Of a DNA stretch of 64,000 bases, positions 45,904-56,795 are shown one piece after another. Location: positions 7,453,926 through 7,517,925 of the forward strand of contig CM055837.1 of NCBI GenBank assembly GCA_029582265.1, written 5' to 3'. Source of the DNA: Zoroaster sp. YZ-2022 (Eukaryota > Echinodermata > Asteroidea > Forcipulatida > Zoroasteridae). The notes beneath the pieces are model-generated. The model did not search any database. It was not told where the DNA came from and saw only the letters and a program-made list of their open reading frames with translations. A program made the translations under genes and the position numbers. Each line of letters begins with the position of its first letter. Within the stretch, counting starts at the first letter, position 1.

Positions 45904-46840
45904 GTGTGCCCGGAAGAAGGTCTTAAGGCTCTACGACCTTCTTCCGGGCACACAAAGTACAACTTTTTGTCCCAGAAGAAGGTCGTAAGTAATAAAACGG
46001 CTCCTTTGAAAAAAAGTAGGGCATAACTGTTATAATATTTGTTGTTGCTAGAATTACTCCCAAGACATGTTTTTCCATTTCCTACAATGACTTATAAATG
46101 GCAGAAAAACGACCAAACTTTCACACTCAGTTTTCTTGAAACACAATTTTGCACATTAAAGGGTCTATAAAATAGACCGTTTTAACAGTGTAAACAATAA
46201 AGTATGCCTATTGGAGAATATATTTGCCCTCTGTCCATTTTTTTCTCCGTCCATTTGTACAATTAAAAAATTTAATTCTAAATTTAGGGGGCGCCGCGCT
46301 CCTCACATTCCTCATTATTAACATATTAATATCTGTGACGTAAACTACACCCGTGTTTACGTTTCACGAAGTTTTTAATGTCAACAGTCTTTACTTATCC
46401 TCTTCACCATGCAAATCTACAAGACTTAATTACCTGGTACATGTTTATTACAAAAGTGGTGTGTACAAAACGTTGCTAGCAGTTCATGACTGTTTTATTA
46501 CCTAGTGGCAACAATGATGGCCAACAATAATGGGTTAAAAAGGCATGCTAGCAAACGATGAAATCCTTTGTTTGCTTTGTTCTGTGCCCACGTGTACATC
46601 ACGAATAGCGCCACCTCGTGTCGTGCAAAATTTGAACCATTTTTTTAAAATAATTTAATTAAAATATAAAAAAATTCCACTCAAGGCACAAAACAAACTT
46701 AAAATTGTTTTTTATTCATATCAACTGATAAAATAACAATAACAAATAAATTAAGAAAAACACACTTCATAGACCCTTTAATTGCTTGAATATAATCTTT
46801 TGTTGGTCACACTTTCATTACGTCCTTCTTCCGGGCACAC
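45904..46840. mobile_element. MITE with GTGTGCCCGGAAGAAGG termini, containing a second MITE
   Basis: GTGTGCCCGGAAGAAGG at the left and its inverted copy ending at 46840 bound 937 bp. The left end is itself a hairpin (arms 45904-45922 and 45935-45953). Copy A lacks the element at the matching place (about 7140). No coding capacity. Confidence 0.65.
46156..46781. mobile_element. Nested TTAA-flanked MITE (piggyBac-like)
   Basis: TTAA plus AGGGTCTAT at the left and ATAGACCCT plus TTAA at the right bound 626 bp inside the larger MITE. TTAA is the target-site duplication of piggyBac transposons, relics of which lie at 18551-20300 and 63230-63405. Confidence 0.55.
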
Positions 46841-46972
46841 GACGAAAAGCTAAAAACTAAGGTGTACCATAATTAATGATCGTGACTTATGTGTTTCTGA
46901 TATTTCATGATTCCATCATAGAGATTGTCTACAATCATAAAGCATCCGGGGTTGTTGAGCGGGTCTTTGAAC

Positions 46973-47280
46973 CTCACGCCTTAATGAAGTACCGGTATGA
47001 AGACATAAATCCTAACTAGGCCTCAGTCAAACTGCTGCCTTCGATTTTCACGGTGAACCTAAAACGCCAACGCGTTTTGTGTTCTGTTTTCTGGTAATAA
47101 AGCCCGTAGTTTTCAATTATGTATCAGTATAGTGCTAACAGGGTTTCATCCTTGGAGGGGATCAAACCCTATTGTTATCCAGTCCCCTACGTCAGAGGGC
47201 ACATTAGGAGAGAGCCCATGATCACCCCACCCCCATGACGGTATAACCCACCTGGAGCAAGTTGGGTCCAAATTTAAAAA
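46973..47280. other. Spacer right of the duplicated segment
   Basis: No gene or repeat recognised. Confidence 0.4.
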
Positions 47281-47575
47281 TTATTACTAGACCTGCTACA
47301 TTCAAGCAACTTATTATGCAACATCTAAAGAAAAACCTGTATAACAATTATGAATTTTATGATCTTTAAAGACGTAGTGATCGTGTTTTTGTCTCTTTTA
47401 ATTTTAATACTGATCATTTATTTATTTATCTAAATGTAATGAATTTTTAACCGTTTTGTGCTCTATATTTTAAATCTGTATCTTTTTAAAATGATGGCCC
47501 ATTGTAAATCATCTAGTAGGTGACATGATTACCATCAATAAATAAAGCCTTTATTTATTATTATTTATTATTTAT
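47280..47575 (+). mobile_element. 3' fragment of a CR1-like LINE
   Basis: The start reads as a LINE ORF2 C-terminus (RPATFKQLIMQHLKKNLY, ending in a stop near 47370), followed by an AT-rich 3' UTR and an ATTATT-type tail at about 47555-47575. 5' truncation with such a tail is typical of CR1/L2 insertions. The call rests on a short match. Confidence 0.4.
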
Positions 47576-47859
47576 ACATAGTCCTGTGTACACAGAACAA
47601 TCTGAGATTTCTGACTTGTTGGGAGGTGAATCTGGTGAATGTGGTAATAAATAAATACCCAAAACGGTCAAACATACTTGGTGTCAAGGTGACGATGCCC
47701 TGACCCTAAATAGTGTTATCTGCAACTGATCTGACTGCATAATGCACTATTTTCTCGTTAACAACACAACGTTATAGGCTTAATCTTTCACAGTTTGGTT
47801 GTTTATATTGATATTATATTGATAAGCATACTCGTGGCATGATGAGCTGTTGTCAAAAT

Positions 47860-50333
47860 TACCAATATTGTACCTTCCCTTTAAGTTTGCTAAATATAAG
47901 CGAAAACAAACAACGCATCAATATAAACGGAGCCACAAGAATCAATAACAGCGTCTCTAAAAATAACACGTATTGTTTCATGCAAGTAGTACGAAAATTT
48001 TCAAACACGTCCGCCAATAAGCAAGTATCCGTACGCACGTACAAATCGTGATAATCTCCTACATTTTTTACATTCAAACTTGTTATAAACGTTTTTGGCA
48101 TGCTTGTATTGGTCTTTAGTAATGTGTTCGTCGTTTAAACTACTATATAAAAAAAAATTCAAAGGAAGACACGTTTCTTTGAAACGTTCAAAACTATCCA
48201 TGTACTCGTAAGGATAAATACCTTTTGTAATAAAAGTTTTACTTTTTCTCGATCATGCTCGTACTTTTTAGTGATTGAAAAAGAATCAACGTTGTTGATT
48301 CTACGAGTTTATCTAACGAAGTTGGTAAAAATTGAGCGCTGTCGATAAATCGCAGTTGCCCGATTGAAAAAGAAATATACTTTTCCATATTGTTTGGAAT
48401 ACACCTTAAATCTCCTTTCGTTTGACTCGCAGCCTACATAATGAGATGAGAGTCGTATCCTCGCAAATTATGAAATACGACCGGTATGAACGTTTTTTCC
48501 GGTTTTAAACTCAGTTGCAAGTTACATTTATTATGCGCCGCGCCTCTATATTTTCCGGTAATGTGACAATGATCTCTGACTTTTCCGTAAGATATCTTTA
48601 ATTTTTCTACTTTTTTACACCAATCACACTCGCCATCTTTGCAATAATGCGTAGAATCTTTTATACAAATCCAACATCGACACTCGTCGTCGTCGTAGTG
48701 AAAATATTTTTTTTTCGCAAATCCAACACTTTTTAGTAGAGTTAAAATCTTCTACATTGTCTTTAGTCATCACCATTTTTTCAGGATTTTTAAATATCTC
48801 GTTGATGTTTTTTACTTGTTCTTTTTGCATTTTATTTAAAAAATGCTCCGCGGCATCTTTCCCTCGGTATACAACGGGAGGTAAAGTTTGACCGTCGCAC
48901 CGAACAACGACGTACGAATAGCCACAAACGATGTGTTCTTGAAGTTTTTTAGTATTAGTCTTATTCACATAAAAATTATTCAAACTTGCAAATAATACTT
49001 TCAAAGTCTGCGTATATAACGATAGGATCTTTCATCTTTTTATGAAAATTTATAAATTTAACGTATCGTTTTTACCCTTTTCCGGCATGACAATCGCCGT
49101 CGGTCTGTCGTTAATTCCCTTACACATTTTTATGTGATTTTCAAGATACGTTTCTGTTGAGTAACCCTGTAAACATCTCAAACATAACGTCCGTTATGTT
49201 TTGTTTGGTCGGAAAGTAATTTATTTATATCCTTAATCCAAACGTAGTGCGATTTATTATCGTTATGAATTAATAATAAATTAATACGATTTATATCCGC
49301 GAGTTGATCGCTGAGTTTGTAAACTATAATTGATTTTGATTCGTAACCAAAAACGTTTAGCGCGATACAATTTTGTTTCTCTACTTTTTTTATTTTGATT
49401 AATTGGAGTCGGAGCGTCGATATTATCAAAATTAAAACCATCTTCCGTCTGATAGCTAGACATTCTATCCGAGTGATGTTTCGCAGGAAAAAGAGCGCTA
49501 CGCAGCGCCCACCTCAAACAATCATCGTCGTTGTTTTTTACGTTGATGCACGCTTTTTTGTTTTTTATGTAGTCGCACAGCTCGATATAAGAACCACCTC
49601 TAAAAGTTTGATATCTCGCGATAGTAATATTCATACTTACAATACGATCTACAACCCATTCAGATCCGTCTTGCGTCCATTTTTCTAAAGCCGCTTGAAT
49701 TTGTGAAAAAACGGTATTAAATACATTTTCAATACCGTCCAAATTAAATAAAACAATTTGCTTACTATTATGAAAATGTGGTTCAGCATAATCGGTAGTA
49801 CCGTCCAGTTTGTCTCTACGTAATTTAATAAGTATATATATCACAAACTTGAATGATGTAAATTCTTGTAAGTCTAAAGAAAACTTGGCTTTAATCTTTG
49901 GCTTTGCCGCTTCCCAAAAAATGTTTAAATCTTTTTCTTTGCTATGATTGAGCGGAACGGTCATTCGTCGTTGACGTAAATATATTCCACCGTTAATCGG
50001 TGGTTCGTCAAATCTCAACTCTTCTTCTTGGTCGTTAAACCTTTTAATAGCGTCGATGTAGTCTTTTTTTAACAACTGTCCTCTTCTCCCGCTGCCGCGT
50101 TGAGGCGGCTCAATATTTTCAGCCGCTATACGCTCTCTTAGTTCAGCTAAATTTAATTTATACAATGGCTTTTGTTTATTTCGTTTTTTATATCTTTTTA
50201 CGGCATCGTAATAAGACCGTTTATTAACTTGTTTCGTTGTACTGTCTTGCGCTACAATTAATGGTCTAACATTTGCGCGCGCAAACTCTTTCAATTCTGC
50301 TTTTGTCCATTTCGATAAATATTTATTCTCCAT
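47860..50333 (-). pseudogene. Polinton/adintovirus-like protein-primed DNA polymerase B relic, truncated
   Basis: The minus-strand frames match the N-terminal two thirds of the large family-B polymerase proteins of Polinton/adintovirus-like elements. The first frame (50333 down to 49281) has two SAP/HeH-like motifs (about residues 8-50 and 58-95) and a conserved region with FRGGSYIELCDYIKNKKAC. Further pieces lie in other frames at 49178-49441, 48624-49004, 48500-48700 (a Cys/His cluster), 48001-48201 and 47859-48101, where YHDLYVRTD, an exonuclease III motif, appears. Frame breaks occur near 49390, 49190, 49010 and 48700, with others to the left. The palm (polymerase active site) is missing; the coding sequence stops at a MITE end near 47880. 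The gene is dead. Confidence 0.75.
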
Positions 50334-50385
50334 CCTCTTTACTATAAATCTATATAATATTTTTTAAATTTTTAAATTTTATAAG
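50334..50385 (-). promoter_or_regulatory. AT-rich upstream element of the polymerase relic
   Basis: Directly before the polymerase ATG, on the minus strand, lies TTTAAAAAATATTATATAG followed by ATTTATAGTAAA. The same sequence lies at the same distance from the ATG of the adjacent small gene (50913-50955) and of each array copy. The shared position suggests a promoter of the virus-like element, with the TATATAGATTTATAG stretch as TATA-like core. Confidence 0.5.
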
Positions 50386-50552
50386 TGTGATTTAAATTTT
50401 TTTTTTTTTCAATTTTATAAGTGCGATTTTTTAATTTTCTAATTTGTAATTTTTGTACTATAAACTATAAACGAAATGTTGTCTTTATCAACTCTTTCAT
50501 TACGAGATTATAATTTCTTCTAGCTCGAGCTTCAGTTAGTGATAAAGCTAAT

Positions 50553-50912
50553 TTAATTTCCCCAAAGCAACATGCATTTCGTACATATTTTTGCTTTTGC
50601 TTTTGTACCCTTGTTGCATCTTTTACAAGGAACTGTTTTAGATTTTCCTTGTCTAATACGTCCTAGATGCATAGCGCAATATACATCACTACCTGTGCTT
50701 GGTCTATTACATTTTTCTAACGAACCATTTAAAAGCCATTCGCACAAAATGTTATTTTTTTGCGATAATTTCTCTTTATATTCTATTATCGCTATTAAAT
50801 AATCCTGCCTGGTCAGTTTTCCATATTTACCAGATGCAACGCCAATTTCAATATTATTTTTTAATACAATCTCTTTTAGCTCAGCTTTGCTCTTTAATCT
50901 ATAGTTTGTCAT
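50553..50912 (-). CDS. Small SAP-like/zinc-ribbon protein of the virus-like element, copy 1
   Basis: The 119-residue frame starts MTNYRLKSKAELKEIV. Residues 5-45 form a SAP/HeH-like helix-extended-helix motif (xAELKEI...NIEIG...KLTRQDYLIAIIEY) that resembles two motifs in the neighbouring polymerase N-terminus. Cys 57, 68, 79 and His 82 (C-x10-C-x10-C-x2-H) and Cys 96, 99, 110, 113 (C-x2-C-x10-C-x2-C, a zinc ribbon) suggest two zinc sites. SAP-type motifs usually bind DNA. No named family is recognised. Relative to copy 2 the C-terminus is cut by a frame change in the CCCC run after LLWG. The start is directly preceded by the shared AT-rich element. Confidence 0.6.
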   Translation of the reverse strand: MTNYRLKSKAELKEIVLKNNIEIGVASGKYGKLTRQDYLIAIIEYKEKLSQKNNILCEWLLNGSLEKCNRPSTGSDVYCAMHLGRIRQGKSKTVPCKRCNKGTKAKAKICTKCMLLWGN

Positions 50913-50955
50913 ATTTACTATAAATCTATATAATATTTTTTAAATTTTTCAATTT
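50913..50955 (-). promoter_or_regulatory. AT-rich upstream element of the small gene
   Basis: Nearly identical to the element before the polymerase ATG. On the minus strand, AAATTTAAAAAATATTATA and then TAGATTTATAGTAAATATG run into the start codon. Repeated in every unit (53706, 56510, 59322 and 62131 onward). Confidence 0.5.
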
Positions 50956-51198
50956 TATTAATGCGATTTTTTTAAAGTCGATGACATCATCAACTTTTTA
51001 AATGACGTCATCAACTCACTCCCCTACTACTACCCAACAAATTTATTTAAAAAATTATTTTTTTAAATAAATTCGAGTTAAGCTCTCTCATTTGACTCAA
51101 ATTTATTTAAACAAATTTGTTTTAAACAAATTTGGTCTAGCTCTCTCATCTAACGACTTGTACAAAGCGGTCGTCTCTGGGCGTATATGCATAACTTC

Positions 51199-52427
51199 GG
51201 AAGCCCATTGGTAAGGAAGCCCATTGGTGCCACGGTGCGTTTCTCTTTCAAATGCGAGTGTTTCTCTTTCAAATGCGAGTGTTTCTCTTTCAACTGGTTG
51301 CCGCCACTTATTTAACTGGCGGCCGCCACTTAGGCTGGCGGAACATGTGCATGGTCGCAATGCACATCAGGTAACGCGGCTTGTTCTCATGCTTCAGGAA
51401 TGCAATTTGAAAAGAGTCAGATCCCTTCATGTGCATTTCGGTTTTGAAGCCAAGGGGGAAAATTTTGTGCAAAGTCTCAAATGACCTGTAAACCCTCCCC
51501 CTCCCACCACCACCACCACCACCAAACAAAATATTATATTATAAAACATTAAGGGTGTTAAATATCAGAATTAACCACATAGGCCTATTTGGGAGAATTC
51601 TGGACATTTATGATCAAAGAAAATTTTGGAAAAACATTTTAGGAGATTTTTGAAATTTGGGGTGAAGAAAAGAATTTATGGGAAATTTCAGGATTTTTTA
51701 AGTTTGGGGACAATATTTTGAGACAGAAAGAAGAAAATATACATCAAAGACGAAAAATGTCATCCTAAAGCTGCCGGGGCGGGACAAGTTTTCCCACTGA
51801 ATACGCCACTGCAAGAAAGTTTATTCATTTACTTGAGTCATTCTTTGGCTCTTATATATCTTTTTTTCAGATTTTCAGATTTTGTGTTAATCCAAAAGTA
51901 TGTTTAGAAGTTACACCGAAAAAACTGCGACAATAATTAATAATTTTAGAAAAAAGCAGTTGATTAAGAGAATACAATTACTTATGATTAAGAAAGATTA
52001 ATAACACTTATAACCCCCCCCCCCTATCAATCATTTTTAATGATGTAATTTAATTTGTGATTTAAACCACTTATTTCAATCAGCCTACTCTCTAAATGCA
52101 AGAGTTTGCAGTTATTAAGTGACGGCCGCCAGTTATTTAAGTGGTGGCCGCCATGTATTTAGTGGTGGCCGCCAGTTATTTAAGTACATTCAGTAAGAAA
52201 AGGGCGACCTCAAGAGACTAGATATCACAGAAGAAACTTAAGTTAACGTTTTCATTAAAAAAAATAATAGCAGTAACAACGACAGTATTTAAGTGGCGGC
52301 CGCCAGTTATTAAGTGGAGGCCGCCAGTTATTAAGTGGCGGCAACCAGTTGAAAGAGAAACGCTTTGTTCTGAAAGAGAAACACTCCCACTTGAAAGAGA
52401 AACGCACCGTGGCACCAATGGGCTTCC
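51199..52427. mobile_element. TIR element with subterminal tandem repeats, unit 1
   Basis: Arms of about 130 bp (GGAAGCCCATTGGTGCCACG at the left, inverted at the right end 52290-52427) carry tandem subrepeats: GTTTCTCTTTCAA iterated two to three times, then GGCGGCCGCCACTTA/AACTGGC iterated. The interior is non-coding and contains a CCACCACCACC run and a run of C. Subterminal repeat clusters of this kind are typical transposase-binding regions of cut-and-paste elements. The superfamily is not assigned. Confidence 0.6.
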
Positions 52428-52908
52428 GTACATAACGTATGGCACATGACTTCAGTACACTGTATATGACTGTGTGAACGCGTAGTGAAATTTATTCCCT
52501 GCATGCTGAGTACACGCGGATATCTAAACCCACAAACGATTCAGGTATAACTAACGAGAAGAACAATATAGCTTAATTAAATACTCAACGGTTGTTTACC
52601 TTCAACTGCCTCAATCAGTTGACGAAGCTCCCACTGCTGTGACGTTATTCACCTTCGTGTTATCCATCTTGAATTTGACGTTGAATGAGTCGCGTGGGGA
52701 CTTCACATAAAATAATGTCTTTTATACACTTTCACAGTAAAATTCGACTAAACAACTGTAAAATGTCTTTATTACATAAGTAAAACTTACACAACTCGGG
52801 TAAAGTTTAATTATAGGTTTCCGGCCAATTTCACCAAGTTTTCATTCAACTACGCCTGGCTCATTCAATTTAGGTAATTGGAAGATCACGCAGATCGTCA
52901 TTCGACAA

Positions 52909-53094
52909 TCAAATAGAATAATTCAATTTCACTATCCAAATATTCCATCGTCTTTTAGCTTCACTCGTCCCTGTAAAAGATGCATTCAAATTAAATGTAT
53001 CGCAATGTTCATTCAATTTCGTCTGAACTAGTTGTAATGGGTTGATTAGGCATTCGTTTTCATTAATGGGCAAACATATTTCAAATTGTTTCAA
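52909..53094 (-). CDS. 61-residue open frame in the unit spacer (unassigned)
   Basis: The frame MKQFEICLPINENECLINPL... is unchanged at residue level in all four full units (also 55711-55896, 58524-58709, 61332-61517). The family is not recognised. Because the units are nearly identical overall, conservation alone is weak evidence for a gene. Confidence 0.2.
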   Translation of the reverse strand: MKQFEICLPINENECLINPLQLVQTKLNEHCDTFNLNASFTGTSEAKRRWNIWIVKLNYSI

Positions 53095-53258
53095 GCATCA
53101 TTCCTGCATGTCCGTATTCCTATAAAAGTCTGAGTTTTCTCAATGCGAGAATATATTTCCCCTAAATGAGCCGATCTTTCTGTTATATGATAAGCGCGAT
53201 TTTTCAATTTTATAAGTGCGATTTTTTAATTTTCTAATTTGTAATTTTGTACTATAAA

Positions 53259-53705
53259 CTATAAACGAAATGTTGTCTTTATCAACTCTTTCATTACGAG
53301 ATTATAATTTCTTCTAGCTCGAGCTTCAGTTAGTGATAAAGCTAATTTTCTTTCCCAAAGCAACATGCAGTTCGTACATATTTTTGCTTTTGCTTTTGTA
53401 CCCTTGTTGCATCTTTTACAAGGAACTGTTTTAGATTTTCCTTGTCTAATACGTCCTAGATGCATAGCGCAATATACATCTCTACCTGTGCTTGGTCTAT
53501 TACATTTTTCTAACGAACCATTTAAAAGCCATTCGCACAAAATGTAATTTTTTTGCGATAATTTCTCTTTATATTCTATTATCGCTATTAAATAATCCTG
53601 CCCGGTCGGTTTTCCATATTTACCAGATGCAACGCCAATTTTAATATTATTTTGTAATACAATCTCTTTTAGCTCAGCTTTGCTCTTTAATCTATAGTTT
53701 GTCAT
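53259..53705 (-). CDS. Small SAP-like/zinc-ribbon protein, copy 2 (longest version)
   Basis: 148 residues. The same SAP-like N-terminus and both Cys sets as copy 1. Here a CCC run (instead of CCCC in the other copies) keeps the frame open past LLWERKLALSLTEARARR to a basic, helical C-terminus. This is the probable ancestral length. Substitutions relative to copy 1 include VLQNNIKIG and KPTGQD. Confidence 0.6.
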   Translation of the reverse strand: MTNYRLKSKAELKEIVLQNNIKIGVASGKYGKPTGQDYLIAIIEYKEKLSQKNYILCEWLLNGSLEKCNRPSTGRDVYCAMHLGRIRQGKSKTVPCKRCNKGTKAKAKICTNCMLLWERKLALSLTEARARRNYNLVMKELIKTTFRL

Positions 53706-53991
53706 ATTTACTATAAATCTATATAATATTTTTTAAATTTTTCAATTTTATTAATGCGATTTTTTTAAAGTCGATGACATCATCAACTTTTTAAATGACG
53801 TCATCAACTCACTCCCCTACTACTACCCAACAAATTTATTTAAAACATTATTTTTTTAAATAAATTCGAGCTAAGCTCTCTCATTTGACTCAAATTTATT
53901 TTAAAAATAATTTTTTAAACAAATTTGGTCTAGCTCTCTCATCTAACGACTTGTACAAAGCGGTCGTCTCTGGGCGTATATGCATAACTTC

Positions 53992-55235
53992 GGAAGCCCA
54001 TTGGTAAGGAAGCCCATTGGTGCCACGGTGCGTTTCTCTTTCAAGCGCGAGTGTTTCTCTTTCACAGCAGAGTGTTTCTCTTTCAAACTGGTTGCCGCCA
54101 CTTATTTAACTGACGGCCGCCACTTAATAACTGGCGGGACGTGTGCATTGTCGCGATGCATATCAGGTAATGCGGCTTGTTCTCATGCTTCAGGAATGCA
54201 ATTTGAAAAGAGTCAGATCCCTTCATGTGCATTTCGGTTTTGAAGCCAAGGGGGAAAATTTTGTGCAAAGTCTCAAATGACCTGTAAACCCTCCCCCTCC
54301 CACCACCACCACCACCACCAAACAAAATATTATATTATAAAACATTAAGGGTGTTAAATATCAGAATTAACCACATAGGCCTATTTGGGAGAATTCTGGA
54401 CATTTATGATCAAAGAAAATTTTGGAAAAAACAATTTTAGGAGATTTTTTGAAATTTGGGGTGAAGAAAAAGAATTTATGGGAAATTTCAGGATTTTTTT
54501 TAAGTTTGGGGACAATATTTTGAGACAGAAAGAAGAAAAATATACATCAAAGACGAAAAAATGTCATCCTAAAGCTGCCGGGGGCGGGACAAGTTTTCCC
54601 CACTGAATACGCCACTGCAAGAAAGTTTATTCATTTACTTGAGTCATTCTTTGGCTCTTACATATCTTTTTTCTTCAGATTTTCAGATTATGTGTTAATC
54701 CAAAAGTATGTTTAGGAGTTACACCGAAAAAACTGCGACAATAATTAATAATTTTAGAAAAAAGCAGTTGATTAAGAGAATACAATTACTTATGATTAAG
54801 AAAGATTAATAACACTTATAACCCCCCCCCCCCTATCAATCATTTTTAATGATGTAATTTAATTTGTGATTTAAACCACTTATTTCAATCAGCCTACTCT
54901 CTAAATGCAAGAGTTTGCAGTTATTAAGTGACGGCCGCCAGTTATTTAAGTGGTGGCCGCCATGTATTTAGTGGTGGCCGCCAGTTATTTAAGTACATTC
55001 AGTAAGAAAAGGGCGACCTCAAGAGACTAGATATCACAGAAGAAACTTAAGTTAACGTTTTCATTAAAAAAAATAATAGCAGTAACAACGACAGTATTTA
55101 AGTGGCGGCCGCCAGTTATTAGTGGAGGCCGCCAGTTATTAAGTGGCGGCAACCAGTTGAAAGAGAAACGCTTTGCTCTGAAAGAGAAACACTCCCACTT
55201 GAAAGAGAAACGCACCGTGGCACCAATTGGCTTCC
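53992..55235. mobile_element. TIR element, unit 2
   Basis: Same structure as 51199-52427. The left arm has a changed middle subrepeat (TTCACAGCAGAG). Confidence 0.6.
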
Positions 55236-56128
55236 GTACATAACGTATGGCACATGACTTCAGTACACTGTATATGTGTGAACGCGTAGTGAAATTTATT
55301 CCCTGCATGCTGAGTACACGCGGATATCTCAACCCACAAACGGTTCAGGTATAACTAACGAGAAGAACAATATAAGCAATTAAATACTCAACGGTTGTTT
55401 ACCTTCAACTGCCTCAATCAGTTGACGAAGCTCCCACTGCTGTGACGTTATTCACCTTCGTGTTATCCATCTTGAATTTGACGTTGAATGAGTCGCGTGG
55501 GACTTCACATAAAAATAATGTCTTTTATACACGTTCACAGTAAAATTCGACCAAACAACTGTAAAATGTCTTTATTACATAAGTAAAACTTACACAACTC
55601 GGTAAAGTTTAATTATAGGTTTCCCGGCCAATTTCACCAAGTTTTCATTCAACTACGCCTGGCTCATTCAATTTAGGTAATTGAAGATCACGCAGATCGT
55701 CATTCGACAATCAAATAGAATAATTCAATTTCACTATCCAAATATTCCATCGTCTTTTAGCTTCACTCGTCCCTGTAAAAGATGCATTCAAATTAAATGT
55801 ATCGCAATGTTCATTCAATTTCGTCTGAACTAGTTGTAATGGGTTGATTAGGCATTCGTTTTCATTAATGGGCAAACATATTTCAAATTGTTTCAAGCAT
55901 CATTCCTGCATGTCCGTATTCCTATAAAAGTCTGAGTTTTCTCAATGCGAGAATATATTTCCCCTAAATGAGCCGATCTTTCTGTTATATGATAAGCGCG
56001 ATTTTTCAATTTTATAAGTGCGATTTTTTAATTTTCTAATTTGTAATTTTTGTACTATAAACTATAAACGAAATGTTGTCTTTATCAACTCTTTCATTAC
56101 GAGATTATACTTTCTTCTAGCTCGAGCT

Positions 56129-56509
56129 TCAGTTAGTGATAAAGCTAATTTTCTTTCCCCAAAGCAACATGCAGTTCGTACATATTTTTGCTTTTGCTTT
56201 TGTACCCTTGTTGCATCTTTTACAAGGAACTGTTTTAGATTTTCCTTGTCTAATACGTCCTAGATGCATAGCGCAATATACATCTCTACCTGTGCTTGGT
56301 CTATTACATTTTTCTAACGAACCATTTAAAAGCCATTCGCACAAAATGTAATTTTTTTGCGATAATTTCTCTTTATATTCTATTATCGCTATTAAATAAT
56401 CCTGCCCGGTCAGTTTTCCATATTTACCAGATGCAACGCCAATTTCAATATTATTTTTTAATACAATCTCTTTTAGCTCAGCTTTGCTCTTTAATCTATA
56501 GTTTGTCAT
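56129..56509 (-). CDS. Small SAP-like/zinc-ribbon protein, copy 3
   Basis: 126 residues; identical Cys pattern. The CCCC run shifts the frame after LLWG so the last residues are KKISFITN instead of the longer tail of copy 2. Confidence 0.55.
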   Translation of the reverse strand: MTNYRLKSKAELKEIVLKNNIEIGVASGKYGKLTGQDYLIAIIEYKEKLSQKNYILCEWLLNGSLEKCNRPSTGRDVYCAMHLGRIRQGKSKTVPCKRCNKGTKAKAKICTNCMLLWGKKISFITN

Positions 56510-56795
56510 ATTTACTATAAATCTATATAATATATTTTAAATTTTTCAATTTTATTAATGCGATTTTTTTAAAGTCGATGACATCATCAACTTTTTAAAT
56601 GACGTCATCAACTCACTCCCCTACTACTACCCAACAAATTTATTTAAAACATTATTTTTTTAAATAAATTCGAGCTAAGCTCTCTCATTTGACTCAAATT
56701 TATTTTAAAAATAATTTTTTAAACAAATTTGGTCTAGCTCTCTCATCTAACGACTTGTACAAAGCGGTCGTCTCTGGGCGTATATGCATAACTTC

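Noticed and set aside
51308..51529. Gly-rich minus-strand frames starting MFGGGGGG
   Set aside because: They translate a CCACCACC run in the TIR element.
54385..54606. 73-residue plus-strand frame repeated in the array
   Set aside because: It translates the A/T-rich interior of the TIR element; it is broken in unit 1 and has no recognisable domain.
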